Program-made: the position numbers and the translations under genes
From: SIG701 sp045577175
GTDB lineage: Bacteria; Bacillota; Clostridia; Oscillospirales; CAG-272
Reading direction: 5' to 3'
Assembly: GCA_045577175.1 (NCBI GenBank)
Contig: JAZNHT010000041.1
Span: 1 to 28,070, forward strand
DNA length: 28,070 bases
The notes under the pieces: model-generated
Databases searched by the model: none
The model's input: only the letters and a program-made list of their open reading frames with translations
What the model was told of the DNA's origin: nothing
Part shown: piece by piece, positions 7,572-15,019 of the stretch
Layout: every line of letters begins with the position of its first letter
How positions within the stretch are numbered: position 1 is the first letter of the stretch

Positions 7572-8444
7572 ATGATTTACGAATCCGCTTACGCAAAGAT
7601 CAATCTGTTTTTGGACGTTGTGGGCAAGCGACCCGACGGCTATCACGATCTCCACAGCTGTATGCAGACGGTCGGTCTGTGCGACACGATCTCAGCGGAG
7701 ATCACGGATGCGGCTGAGACGGAGATCGTCCTCTCCTGCTCCGACAGCACCCTCTCCTGTGATGAAAAAAATCTCGCCTACCGCGCCGCGGATGCGTATC
7801 TGCGCACGGCGGAAATCGGCGGAGTGCGCGTAAAAATGCACATCGAGAAGCGTATTCCCCTCTCTGCCGGGCTCGGCGGCGGCAGTGCGGATGCAGCGGC
7901 GGTGCTCAGACTTTTGAACCGCCATTTCAACGGAAAGCTCACACACGACGAGCTGTGTGAAATCGGCACGAAGCTCGGCGCGGACGTTCCGTTTTGCATC
8001 ACGGGCGGCACGTGTCGCTGTGAGGGTATCGGCGAGGTGCTCGCGCCCGTGGAGACGCGCCCCGATTATACGGTACTGATCGCCAAGGCGGACGGCGGTG
8101 TCTCCACGCCGCAGGCTTTTGCGATGCTGGACGAATTGCACGGCAACTATACTGCATACACGCCGCACGATCCGTCGCGCATTTATGCCGCACTCGCCTG
8201 CGGAAACGTGCAGGCACTGGCAAGCTGTGTCTACAACAGCTTTGAAGAGGTGATTCTTCCGATTCAGCCCAAAGCGGCCGAAATCAAGAAATTTCTGCAA
8301 AAAAGCGGTGCGGTGACCGCGCTGATGAGCGGCAGCGGTCCGTCCGTGTTCGGGATTTTTGTCTCGGATGTGCGCGCGGAATGCTGTGCCGCGGCACTGC
8401 GCAAGCAGGGAATCTTTGCCGCCGTCTGCCGCACGGTGGGGTAA
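7572..8444 (+). CDS. ispE: 4-diphosphocytidyl-2-C-methyl-D-erythritol kinase (IspE)
   Basis: This 290-residue GHMP kinase phosphorylates CDP-methylerythritol in the non-mevalonate (MEP) route to isoprenoids. Diagnostic blocks are AYAKINLFLDVVGKRPDGYH at the N-terminus (with Lys9), the glycine-rich ATP loop PLSAGLGGGSADAAA (about 96-110), KLGADVPFC with Asp138, and the C-terminal ALMSGSGPSVFGIF. The length is normal. The ATG at 7572 has only a weak GTGGTG-like ribosome site, so its expression may depend on coupling to the gene 24 bp upstream. The strong palindromic terminator after it ends the unit. Confidence 0.95.
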   Translation: MIYESAYAKINLFLDVVGKRPDGYHDLHSCMQTVGLCDTISAEITDAAETEIVLSCSDSTLSCDEKNLAYRAADAYLRTAEIGGVRVKMHIEKRIPLSAGLGGGSADAAAVLRLLNRHFNGKLTHDELCEIGTKLGADVPFCITGGTCRCEGIGEVLAPVETRPDYTVLIAKADGGVSTPQAFAMLDELHGNYTAYTPHDPSRIYAALACGNVQALASCVYNSFEEVILPIQPKAAEIKKFLQKSGAVTALMSGSGPSVFGIFVSDVRAECCAAALRKQGIFAAVCRTVG

Positions 8445-8466
8445 GAAAAACAGTCTCGATAATTCA

Positions 8467-8506
8467 CCCACATCAAAAATTTTTGATGTGGGAACTTTTT
8501 ATTTTT
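8467..8506 (+). terminator. palindromic terminator after ispE
   Basis: CCCACATCAAAAA/TTTTTGATGTGGG is a 26-bp perfect palindrome (8467-8492), followed by AACTTTTTATTTTT. It separates ispE from the lipoprotein gene. Confidence 0.88.
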
Positions 8507-8547
8507 GCCGCCGTCTGTTGAGTATACATCAAAGCGGAGGTGCTTTT

Positions 8548-9222
8548 ATGAACAGAATATATGCGTTTGTTTGGGGATTGCTCCTTCTCTGCATCCTCGC
8601 CGGATGCGTAAATGAGCTGAACACGCCCGATGTGACGGATCTGGGCGCAGACAGCACGTCATACACGGGCGACACAACGGAAGAAACCGTTCCGGACACG
8701 ACATCCGCCACAGAAGAGCCGCCGTCCATCGGATGCGAACTTCCGATGGAAATCGCACGCATCACGGACACCTCGAAAGTGCTGGAGATCGATCTGCCCG
8801 ATGTGGAGGAAATATTTTACGAGGATCGGCAGTACGCATACATTTTCGGAAACCCGATCAGCGAATACGTGATCGTGGAATACACGGACGGCACGTCGGA
8901 AAACGTAAAGGACGCACTGAACAGCGGACATATCGCGCTCTATGATCTCGACCGTTTCGGCATACAGTATTTTGCCGAGCCAAAGCTGATTGAGGACATT
9001 GTCTACCATGCGGATCGCGGCGGAGAGCCGGATGCGTTGGAATATTTCTATTCGGATGACACGTATCTGTACTGTTTCCCCTCCATCCGATCGCAGTACG
9101 TAATCGTCTATTACCTCGACGGTACAGAGCAGCCGATCCGCGAAGCACTTGCCGCAGGCACCGTAACGATCCGCGATCTCGATTGGTTCGGGATCGAATA
9201 TTACAAAAAGGAACGAGAATAA
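8548..9222 (+). CDS. lipoprotein with duplicated about 50-residue domain
   Basis: This is a 224-residue predicted lipoprotein. The signal peptide ends in the lipobox LAGC with Cys20, and a Thr/Glu/Asp-rich linker (about 21-62) follows. The rest contains two copies of the same module, about residues 89-142 and 166-219. Each has a tyrosine pair, then EYVIVEYTDGT or QYVIVYYLDGT, an amphipathic helix (VKDALNSGHIAL or IREALAAGTVTI) and DLDRFGIQYF or DLDWFGIEYY. I do not recognise the module. The ATG at 8548 has GGAGG 7 nt upstream. The gene is flanked by two terminators and is therefore transcribed alone. The function is unknown; an extracytoplasmic binding or inhibitory role is possible but only a guess. 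Confidence 0.82.
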   Translation: MNRIYAFVWGLLLLCILAGCVNELNTPDVTDLGADSTSYTGDTTEETVPDTTSATEEPPSIGCELPMEIARITDTSKVLEIDLPDVEEIFYEDRQYAYIFGNPISEYVIVEYTDGTSENVKDALNSGHIALYDLDRFGIQYFAEPKLIEDIVYHADRGGEPDALEYFYSDDTYLYCFPSIRSQYVIVYYLDGTEQPIREALAAGTVTIRDLDWFGIEYYKKERE

Positions 9223-9227
9223 TCGAA

Positions 9228-9254
9228 AACACGCCGAAAAACGGCGTGTTTTTT
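9228..9254 (+). terminator. terminator after the duplicated-domain lipoprotein
   Basis: The 9-bp stem AACACGCCG/CGGCGTGTT with an A-rich 5-nt loop is followed by TTTTC. Confidence 0.9.
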
Positions 9255-9262
9255 CTGTCCTC

Positions 9263-9291
9263 TTGACTTTTCCCTCGCTTTGTGCTATACT
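9263..9291 (+). promoter_or_regulatory. promoter of the zinc-uptake operon
   Basis: TTGACT (9263-9268) and TATACT (9286-9291) have a 17-bp spacer, and TGC precedes the -10, making it an extended -10 promoter. Transcription should start near 9298, inside the dyad described next. Confidence 0.85.
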
Positions 9292-9292
9292 G

Positions 9293-9321
9293 TTGAAATC
9301 AAGAATCATTCCCAATTTCAA
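9293..9321. promoter_or_regulatory. nested dyad, candidate Fur-family (Zur) operator
   Basis: The site is TTGAAAT, three bases, GAAT, a central C (9307), ATTC, three bases, ATTTCAA. It is symmetric over 29 bp in both the outer 7-bp and inner 4-bp arms. It overlaps the predicted transcription start and lies 9 bp before the ATG of a Fur-family regulator. The AAATC...ATT half-site resembles the Gram-positive Zur consensus, but with one extra base per half. Confidence 0.65.
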
Positions 9322-9330
9322 AGGTGGATT

Positions 9331-9735
9331 ATGAAACGTACAGCATACATGACGGGAGCAAAAAAACAGCTCCTCGATTTCTTTGCCGCCAACAAGGACA
9401 GGCATTTCACCGTCGATCAGATCGTGGAAGCGCTCGCGGATGCCGAGGTGCGCCCTGGCAAAAGCACCGTCTACCGACAGATCGCCAAGCTGTGGGAGGA
9501 CGGCATCCTCCGCCGCTTTGAATCCGCGGACACGGACAGCTTTGTCTATCAGTACGCGGTCGGCGAGGGCTGCGATCACCATTTTCATCTGAAATGCGCC
9601 TCCTGCGGCAAACTCCTCCACATGGAATGCGACAAGCTCTCCGAGGTGCGCGATCACATCCGTGAGGATCACGGATTTCTCATCGGCGGCTCGTCCGTGA
9701 TCTACGGCGTATGTGCCGCCTGCCATGCAAAATAA
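9331..9735 (+). CDS. zur: Fur-family metalloregulator, probably zinc-sensing Zur
   Basis: This 134-residue Fur-family repressor has an N-terminal winged helix (about 1-80; FTVDQIVEAL and GKSTVYRQIAKL as the recognition helix) and a C-terminal dimerisation/metal domain. The structural-zinc cysteines are visible as CASC (about 92-95) and CAAC near the end. The GCDHHFHLKC segment supplies histidines for the sensing site. The ATG at 9331 has AAGGTGG a few nt upstream. It is the first gene of an operon with a His-rich zinc-binding lipoprotein, an ABC ATPase and a permease, and a large dyad overlaps its own transcription start. Both point to autoregulated zinc uptake. Manganese or iron sensing is less likely, though motif reading alone cannot exclude it. 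Confidence 0.87.
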   Translation: MKRTAYMTGAKKQLLDFFAANKDRHFTVDQIVEALADAEVRPGKSTVYRQIAKLWEDGILRRFESADTDSFVYQYAVGEGCDHHFHLKCASCGKLLHMECDKLSEVRDHIREDHGFLIGGSSVIYGVCAACHAK

Positions 9736-9751
9736 GGAATAAGGAACATTT

Positions 9752-10684
9752 ATGAAACGAATTTTTGCTTTACTGATCGCCGCCGTCCTTCTCTGCCCGA
9801 TTTTTACCGCGTGCGGACAAACTGCCGATGACGGACGGCTCTCCATTGTGGCGACGACGTTTCCGCCGTATGATTTCGCCCGCGCCGTCTGCGGAGATGC
9901 GGCATCCGTGACGATGCTGATCGATCCTGGCGTGGAGACGCACTCGTTCGATCCGTCGCCGCGCGATATTGAAAAAATCCGCCGCGCGGACATCTTCATC
10001 TACGGCGGCGGTGAATCCGATGCATGGCTCGACGGCATCCTTGACTCGATCGACAAGGACTCCGTCACCGTGATCGCCATGACCGATCTCGTGCCGCTTC
10101 TGTGCGCGGACGGGCACGAAGATCACGAGGAGCACGAAGCGGACGGACACGCGCATGAATACGACGAGCATGTATGGACGTCGCCCGAAAACGCCAAAAC
10201 GATCGTGCGTGCGATCTGCGACGCCGCACGTTTGGCAGATGCCGAAAACAAGACGCTGTATGCGGCGAACGCGGCCGCCTATATTGCCGAGCTCGATATG
10301 CTCATCGCCGATTTTGCGGATGTCATCCAAAACGGCGCACGGGACACGGTCATTTTCGCGGATCGGTATCCGTTTCTGTATTTCTCCGAAGCGTTCGGGC
10401 TGAAGTACCACGCCGCCTTTGCCGGATGCGCCCACGAAACGGAGGCAGGTGCGCAGACGATCGCGCGCATCATTGATCTCGTGCAGGCGGAGAATATCCC
10501 TGCCGTGTTCTACATCGAATTTTCCAACCGCCGTCTTGCGGATGCGGTTGCCGAGGCGACCGGATGTAAGACACTCCTCTTCCACTCCTGCCACAACGTC
10601 ACAAGAGACGAGCTGAATGAAGGAGCAACCTACGTTTCGCTTATGCGGCAGAATCTTGAAAATCTCAGGGAGGCACTGTCCTGA
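9752..10684 (+). CDS. znuA: zinc ABC transporter substrate-binding lipoprotein (ZnuA/AdcA type)
   Basis: This 310-residue lipoprotein (lipobox FTAC, Cys21) belongs to the cluster A-I metal-binding proteins. It has the expected first ligand region, VETHSFDPSP with His64, and a His/Asp/Glu-rich loop at about 121-140 (GHEDHEEHEADGHAHEYDEH), which is typical of zinc and not manganese binders. At the place where many family members carry the third His it reads FADRYPFLYF, so Asp204 replaces it. I recall this variant from other Bacillota. The C-terminal part has AVFYIEFSNRRLAD. The start follows an AAGGAA ribosome site, 16 bp after zur. Its stop overlaps the start of the ATPase gene (TGATG), which implies translational coupling. 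Confidence 0.92.
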   Translation: MKRIFALLIAAVLLCPIFTACGQTADDGRLSIVATTFPPYDFARAVCGDAASVTMLIDPGVETHSFDPSPRDIEKIRRADIFIYGGGESDAWLDGILDSIDKDSVTVIAMTDLVPLLCADGHEDHEEHEADGHAHEYDEHVWTSPENAKTIVRAICDAARLADAENKTLYAANAAAYIAELDMLIADFADVIQNGARDTVIFADRYPFLYFSEAFGLKYHAAFAGCAHETEAGAQTIARIIDLVQAENIPAVFYIEFSNRRLADAVAEATGCKTLLFHSCHNVTRDELNEGATYVSLMRQNLENLREALS

Positions 10685-11394
10685 TGGCACAGATACGTTG
10701 TACCGATCTTACCCTTGCCTACGACGGCGTGACCGTCGCGGACGGCATTGATTTTGCCGTCAACGCAGGTGATTACCTCTGCATCGTCGGCGAGAACGGA
10801 TCGGGAAAAAGCACCCTTGTCCGCGCCCTACTCGGGCTGAAAGCACCGGCATCCGGCTCGATCACGTTCGGCGACGGACTGACAGCAAAGGAAATCGGCT
10901 ATCTCCCCCAGCAGACGGAGCTGCAAAGAGATTTCCCCGCATCCGTCCGCGAGGTCGTTTTAAGCGGATGCATCGGTCGTTTCGGGCACAGCCTCTTTTA
11001 CACCAAGCTCCAGAAGGATCTTGCCGCGTACCATATGGAACGGATGGGGATTGCGGATCTTTCAAAAAAATGCTACCGCGAGCTTTCGGGCGGTCAGCAG
11101 CAGAGAGTCCGCCTTGCCCGTGCTTTGTGCGCTACGGGAAAGCTGCTCCTGCTCGATGAGCCGACAGCGGGACTCGATCCGATCGTGAGCCGTGAGCTGT
11201 ACACGCTGATCGAACACTTGAACAAAACGGAAAAGATCACCGTCGTGATGGTATCGCATGATACGGGCGTGCCGCTGCACGCCGCGACGCACATTCTGCA
11301 CCTGAAGCACCGTCAGCTCTTCTTCGGCACGGGCGAGGAATATCTCGCCTCGGAGATCGGCAAGAGTTTTTTGGGAGGTGACGGGGATGCTTGA
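10684..11394 (+). CDS. znuC: zinc ABC transporter ATP-binding protein (ZnuC type)
   Basis: This 236-residue ABC ATPase powers metal import together with its neighbours. Walker A is GENGSGKS (36-43), the Q-loop region YLPQQTEL (about 74-81), the signature LSGGQQQR (135-142), Walker B LLLLDE (155-160) and the H-loop VMVSHDTG (about 188-195). All catalytic motifs are intact. The ATG overlaps the stop of the binding-protein gene by one base, and the 3' end overlaps the permease start by 8 bp, so the three transporter genes are tightly coupled. Operon context makes zinc the substrate. Confidence 0.94.
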   Translation: MAQIRCTDLTLAYDGVTVADGIDFAVNAGDYLCIVGENGSGKSTLVRALLGLKAPASGSITFGDGLTAKEIGYLPQQTELQRDFPASVREVVLSGCIGRFGHSLFYTKLQKDLAAYHMERMGIADLSKKCYRELSGGQQQRVRLARALCATGKLLLLDEPTAGLDPIVSRELYTLIEHLNKTEKITVVMVSHDTGVPLHAATHILHLKHRQLFFGTGEEYLASEIGKSFLGGDGDA

Positions 11395-12205
11395 CGCGAT
11401 TTTTGAAATGTTCACCTACCCGTTCATGCTCCGCGCCCTCGGCGTAGGCGTGCTTGTCTCGCTTTGTGCCGCACTCCTCGGCGTAAGCCTCGTTCTGAAG
11501 CGGTATTCCATGATCGGAGACGGGCTTTCCCACGTCGGATTCGGTGCGCTTGCGATCGCCGCCGTGGCGAATCTGTCGCCGCTGAAGGTGGCAATCCCGA
11601 TTGTTGTGATCGCGGCGTTTTTCCTGCTCCGCCTGAGTGAGAACAGCCGCCTCAAGGGGGACAGCGCGATCGCTGTGATCTCGACCTCCGCCCTCGCGCT
11701 CGGCGTTCTGGTGATCTCCGTGGGCGGCGGTGTGAGCACGGACTTGAACAGCTATATGTTCGGCAGTATCTACGCGATGAGCGGTGAGGACGTAACGCTC
11801 AGTCTGATTCTGTCCGCCGTGGTGCTTATCTTGTTTCTGCTGTTCTACACGCGCATTTTTGCCGTGACGTTTGACGAATCCTTTGCACGGGCAAGCGGCG
11901 TGCGCGTCGGACTTTATAACATGCTGATCGCCGCTTTGACGGCGGTGACAATCGTTCTCGGTATGCGCATGATGGGCGCGATGCTGATTTCGGCTTTGAT
12001 TATCTTCCCTGCCCTGACCTCGATGCGCGTGTTCAAGACGTTTCGTAGTGTCGTGATCTCCTCGGCGGCGGTTGCCGTGATCTGCTTTGTCCTGGGCATC
12101 ACGCTGTCGTATCTGTTTGATGCGCCGGGCGGTGCGACGGTCGTTCTGACCAATCTCGCCGCAATGGTGCTGTTTTCGCTGGTAGGCATGGTGAGGAAAA
12201 GATGA
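11387..12205 (+). CDS. znuB: zinc ABC transporter permease (ZnuB type)
   Basis: This 272-residue polytopic membrane protein of the ABC-3 metal permease family has about eight or nine hydrophobic segments. The N-terminal block AALLGVSLVLKRYSMIGDGLSHVGFGALAIA is characteristic of the family (shown here only as a landmark at about residues 25-55). A later block, GMRMMGAMLISALIIFPA, contains the conserved MGAMLI. The ATG at 11387 is chosen because GGGAGG lies 8 nt before it; a GTG at 11378 would fall on that ribosome site. A stem-loop terminator follows the stop. Confidence 0.93.
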   Translation: MLDAIFEMFTYPFMLRALGVGVLVSLCAALLGVSLVLKRYSMIGDGLSHVGFGALAIAAVANLSPLKVAIPIVVIAAFFLLRLSENSRLKGDSAIAVISTSALALGVLVISVGGGVSTDLNSYMFGSIYAMSGEDVTLSLILSAVVLILFLLFYTRIFAVTFDESFARASGVRVGLYNMLIAALTAVTIVLGMRMMGAMLISALIIFPALTSMRVFKTFRSVVISSAAVAVICFVLGITLSYLFDAPGGATVVLTNLAAMVLFSLVGMVRKR

Positions 12206-12223
12206 GATAACTTTCATACAAAA

Positions 12224-12258
12224 GGCAGGGTATGTTGAAGCGAACCCTGTCTTTTTTC
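12224..12258 (+). terminator. terminator of the zinc-uptake operon
   Basis: The 8-bp stem GGCAGGGT/ACCCTGTC (one G-U pair) with a 12-nt loop is followed by TTTTTTC. Confidence 0.82.
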
Positions 12259-12322
12259 ACGCAAACACAACTGTCGGTTAACATGAGGTTTCTTTCAAAG
12301 CGCTTCCATACTCCTGTTTCGT

Positions 12323-12331
12323 ATGCTATAC
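12323..12331 (+). promoter_or_regulatory. extended -10 promoter of the XRE regulator
   Basis: TGCTATACT (extended -10) lies about 40 nt before the ATG. The -35 region is poor. Confidence 0.5.
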
Positions 12332-12371
12332 TATATACAACGGTACCGGAATACAGCTTTGGAGGATTATT

Positions 12372-13535
12372 ATGAACGAAACAATGGGGCAGATCATCAA
12401 ACGTCTGCGCAAGGAACGAAATCTCACCCAAGACGAGCTTGCCGAACAGCTGAACATCAGCGCGCAGGCGATCTCCAAGTGGGAAAACGGCACAAGTATG
12501 CCCGATATCTCGCAAGTTGTGCCGCTTTCGAATCTGTTTGGTGTTCCAACCGATGTACTCTTCGGCGTGTACGGCACGGAGCACAAGGAAGAGATATCTG
12601 CGCGTCTGAAAGAAATTTATGAAATATATGACGGATGCAAAGACGGCGAAGAAGGACAGACTGCGCTGGTTATCCTTGACAAATACCGTGATGCGATCCG
12701 TACTTATCCAAACAATGACACCATTCTGACGGAAGCAATGTCTTTTGGGACAATGATAATCAAGAATAACGAATCGGAGTTGAAAGCCATTATCGGACAG
12801 AAAGGAATTGACAATCTTGCGAATGAAGTTATTCGCTGGGCGGAGCTTGTTATGAAATACAGCGCATCTACAGGACTTGTATTGCTGGCAAAACGGAAAA
12901 TCATCGATATTTATATGTATCGCAAGAATTGGGACGCCGCCTTCGCTTTGGCGGAAACTTTCCCTAACACGCCCGATAATATACGCTGTTTCCTGATGAC
13001 AGATTTAAAACATGCTGCCGGTGATACCGACGGGGAAAGGATGCAGCTTTTCGGCAATATCCACACCCTATCATCCAAGTTGGGAAACAGAGTATCCATG
13101 CTTGGAAATCTGTATATGAATGAAGGAAAGCTCGATGATGCAATATATTGCTATGCGTTTCTTCGGAATATGATAGAAGCCATGTATGGAGATGAAAAAT
13201 ACAGACCGCCGTTTCATGATTATTATTATCCCATGTATCGCTTGCCGGCGGAATGTCTTGTAAGGCTTTCCCGTCAGGAGGAAGCGATCTCCCTCCTTGA
13301 AGAAGGCGTACAGTTTATCCTCGCACAGGCGGAGAATTACAACAAAAAGCGGTATCTGGATGTGCCGCTTCTCCGCGATTATCCATTTGGGTACGGGCAT
13401 GACGGAACTGCCGAATACGGTGATGTGACTGCCAAACTGAAAAACCTTATCGGTGGTGCGGCATTCGCCCCTCTCGCGGATAATCCGCGGTATCGCGCCC
13501 TTACGGATGCCGTTGCCAAGATGACAGAAGAATAA
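12372..13535 (+). CDS. XRE-family regulator with long helical C-terminal region
   Basis: This 387-residue protein has an N-terminal helix-turn-helix of the XRE/Cro type (about 6-62; IIKRLRKERNLTQDELAEQLNISAQAISKWENG without a break, the last part being the recognition helix). A long region of helix-rich, TPR-like character follows, for example YCYAFLRNMIEAMYG and PAECLVRLSRQEEAISLLEEGV. The first half reads as a DNA-binding regulator. The C-terminal region may bind a peptide or partner protein, as in RRNPP-like regulators, but no peptide gene is visible next to it. The ATG has GGAGG 7 nt upstream. It is transcribed alone between two terminators. Its target cannot be inferred from the neighbours. 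Confidence 0.85.
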   Translation: MNETMGQIIKRLRKERNLTQDELAEQLNISAQAISKWENGTSMPDISQVVPLSNLFGVPTDVLFGVYGTEHKEEISARLKEIYEIYDGCKDGEEGQTALVILDKYRDAIRTYPNNDTILTEAMSFGTMIIKNNESELKAIIGQKGIDNLANEVIRWAELVMKYSASTGLVLLAKRKIIDIYMYRKNWDAAFALAETFPNTPDNIRCFLMTDLKHAAGDTDGERMQLFGNIHTLSSKLGNRVSMLGNLYMNEGKLDDAIYCYAFLRNMIEAMYGDEKYRPPFHDYYYPMYRLPAECLVRLSRQEEAISLLEEGVQFILAQAENYNKKRYLDVPLLRDYPFGYGHDGTAEYGDVTAKLKNLIGGAAFAPLADNPRYRALTDAVAKMTEE

Positions 13536-13543
13536 AGAAAAAG

Positions 13544-13571
13544 CTCCCACGTTTCCAATGGAACGTGGGAG
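13544..13571. terminator. stem-loop after the XRE gene
   Basis: The 10-bp stem CTCCCACGTT/AACGTGGGAG has an 8-nt loop. No strong T run follows on the plus strand, so its efficiency is uncertain. Confidence 0.55.
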
Positions 13572-13604
13572 TCCCTTTGCCCAAAAGTTTTTGAGGAGGG
13601 GTTT

Positions 13605-13636
13605 AGGGAGGAACTTTTTTCAAAAAGTCCCTCCCT
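13605..13636. terminator. long bidirectional stem-loop between converging genes
   Basis: AGGGAGGAACTTTTT (13605-13619) pairs with AAAAAGTCCCTCCCT (13622-13636) with one mismatch on the plus strand or one G-U on the minus strand. It lies 12 bp from the stop of the converging uxaA gene and probably terminates it. Similar AACTTTTT-centred intergenic stems are familiar from clostridial genomes by recollection. Confidence 0.65.
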
Positions 13637-13648
13637 CGTGTCACCCTT

Positions 13649-15019
13649 TTACAGCGTTACGCCGTCTTTGAAAATCGAGATTTCCTCGTATCCGTTCACT
13701 TCGTTTTTCGTCTGCTCGCCGTTTGCCACGCGGATCGCGTACGCGATCAGATCGTCCGTCGGATCGACTCCGTTCAGCATGGGAGACGCATCAAAATCGA
13801 TCCAGTTCGCCTTGCGCGCGGCAAGATCACCGTTCGTCGCGATCTTCACCGTCGGCACAGCGGTACCGAGCGGCGTACCGCGTCCTGTCGTAAACAGGAT
13901 CATGTGCACGCCTGCCGCCATCAAATTCGTCACGGCAACAATATCGTTGCCCGGTCCGTTCAGAAGCGATAAGCCGTTTTTCGTGAGCCGAGCGCCGTAA
14001 TCGAGCACGTCCACAACAGGCGAAAGTCCGCCCTTCTGCACGCATCCGAGCGATTTTTCCTCCAAAGTCGTGATGCCGCCCTTCTTGTTTCCGGGCGACG
14101 GATTTTCATAGATCACCTGCCCGTAGCGGGTGTAATAATCCTTGAAATCGTTTACGAGCGCGACCGTTTTTTCAAAGACCGCCTCACTCTCGCACCGATT
14201 CATGAGCAGATGCTCCGCGCCGAACATCTCCGGCACCTCGGTGAGCACGCAGCTTCCGCCGTATGCGCTGAGGCGATCGCAGAAGCGACCGACCAAGGGA
14301 TTTGCCGTAATGCCGGAATAGCCGTCGCTGCCGCCGCATTTCAGACCGACCTTCAATTTCGAGATCGGCACGCTCTTTCGCACAAACGTATCCGCATACG
14401 CCCGAAGCTCGCCGATCAGACGCACGCCCTCGGCAATCTCGTCCTCAAAATCCTGCGCGTTCAGAAACTTCACCCGACGGTCGTCCCACGTGCCGAGTGC
14501 CTCCTTGAACACGTCGATGTTGTTGTTCTCGCATCCGAGTCCGAGCACGAGCACGCCGCCCGCGTTCGGGTGATTCACCATGCCGGTGAGAATTTTTTGC
14601 GTGATTTTCTGATCGTCCCCGAGCTGAGAGCAACCGAACGGATGCGGAAAATGCTTCGCGCCGGTCAAAGCGGCGATTTTCTCCGCGACCTTGTTCACGC
14701 ATCCGACCGTCACGATAATCCAGATGTCGTTGCGGATGCCGACGTCGCCGTTTTCGCGCACGTATCCCTCAAACGTAAGATCGGTGTCGATCTTTTCGCG
14801 GTACACCTCGCCCGGCTCATACACGTATTCAATCTTGCCGGAGAGATTTGTTTTCAGATTGTGCGTGTGCACGTGCTCGCCTTTTTTGATGTCCGCCGTG
14901 GCGTGCCCGATCGGCTGCCCGTATTTGATGATATTCTCCCCTGCCGCGATGTCACGGACGGCGTATTTGTGCCCGTCCTCGACGCGGACTTCCACATTGT
15001 CCCGTTTATTGATTAACAT
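13649..15019 (-). CDS. uxaA: altronate dehydratase (UxaA)
   Basis: This 456-residue protein is of the UxaA/GarD dehydratase family and converts D-altronate to 2-keto-3-deoxygluconate in galacturonate catabolism. An N-terminal SAF-type domain (about 1-65, with DNVEVRVEDG and KKGEHVHTHNLK) precedes the catalytic part, which contains HPFGCSQLGDD, VLGLGCENNN, GLKCGGSDGYSG and FTTGRGTPLGTAVPTVK. The cysteines and histidines in these blocks are the likely metal ligands. It is slightly shorter than the 495 residues of the E. coli enzyme. The ATG at 15019 is inside the end of uxaB (overlap 14 bp). A TTG at 15028 is closer to the AAGGA ribosome site and would add three residues, so the start is not certain. 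Confidence 0.9.
   Translation of the reverse strand: MLINKRDNVEVRVEDGHKYAVRDIAAGENIIKYGQPIGHATADIKKGEHVHTHNLKTNLSGKIEYVYEPGEVYREKIDTDLTFEGYVRENGDVGIRNDIWIIVTVGCVNKVAEKIAALTGAKHFPHPFGCSQLGDDQKITQKILTGMVNHPNAGGVLVLGLGCENNNIDVFKEALGTWDDRRVKFLNAQDFEDEIAEGVRLIGELRAYADTFVRKSVPISKLKVGLKCGGSDGYSGITANPLVGRFCDRLSAYGGSCVLTEVPEMFGAEHLLMNRCESEAVFEKTVALVNDFKDYYTRYGQVIYENPSPGNKKGGITTLEEKSLGCVQKGGLSPVVDVLDYGARLTKNGLSLLNGPGNDIVAVTNLMAAGVHMILFTTGRGTPLGTAVPTVKIATNGDLAARKANWIDFDASPMLNGVDPTDDLIAYAIRVANGEQTKNEVNGYEEISIFKDGVTL

Noticed and set aside
11237..12217. 326-codon minus-strand frame opposite znuB
   Set aside because: Very rich in His, Arg and Gln without motifs; the reverse complement of a membrane protein gene.
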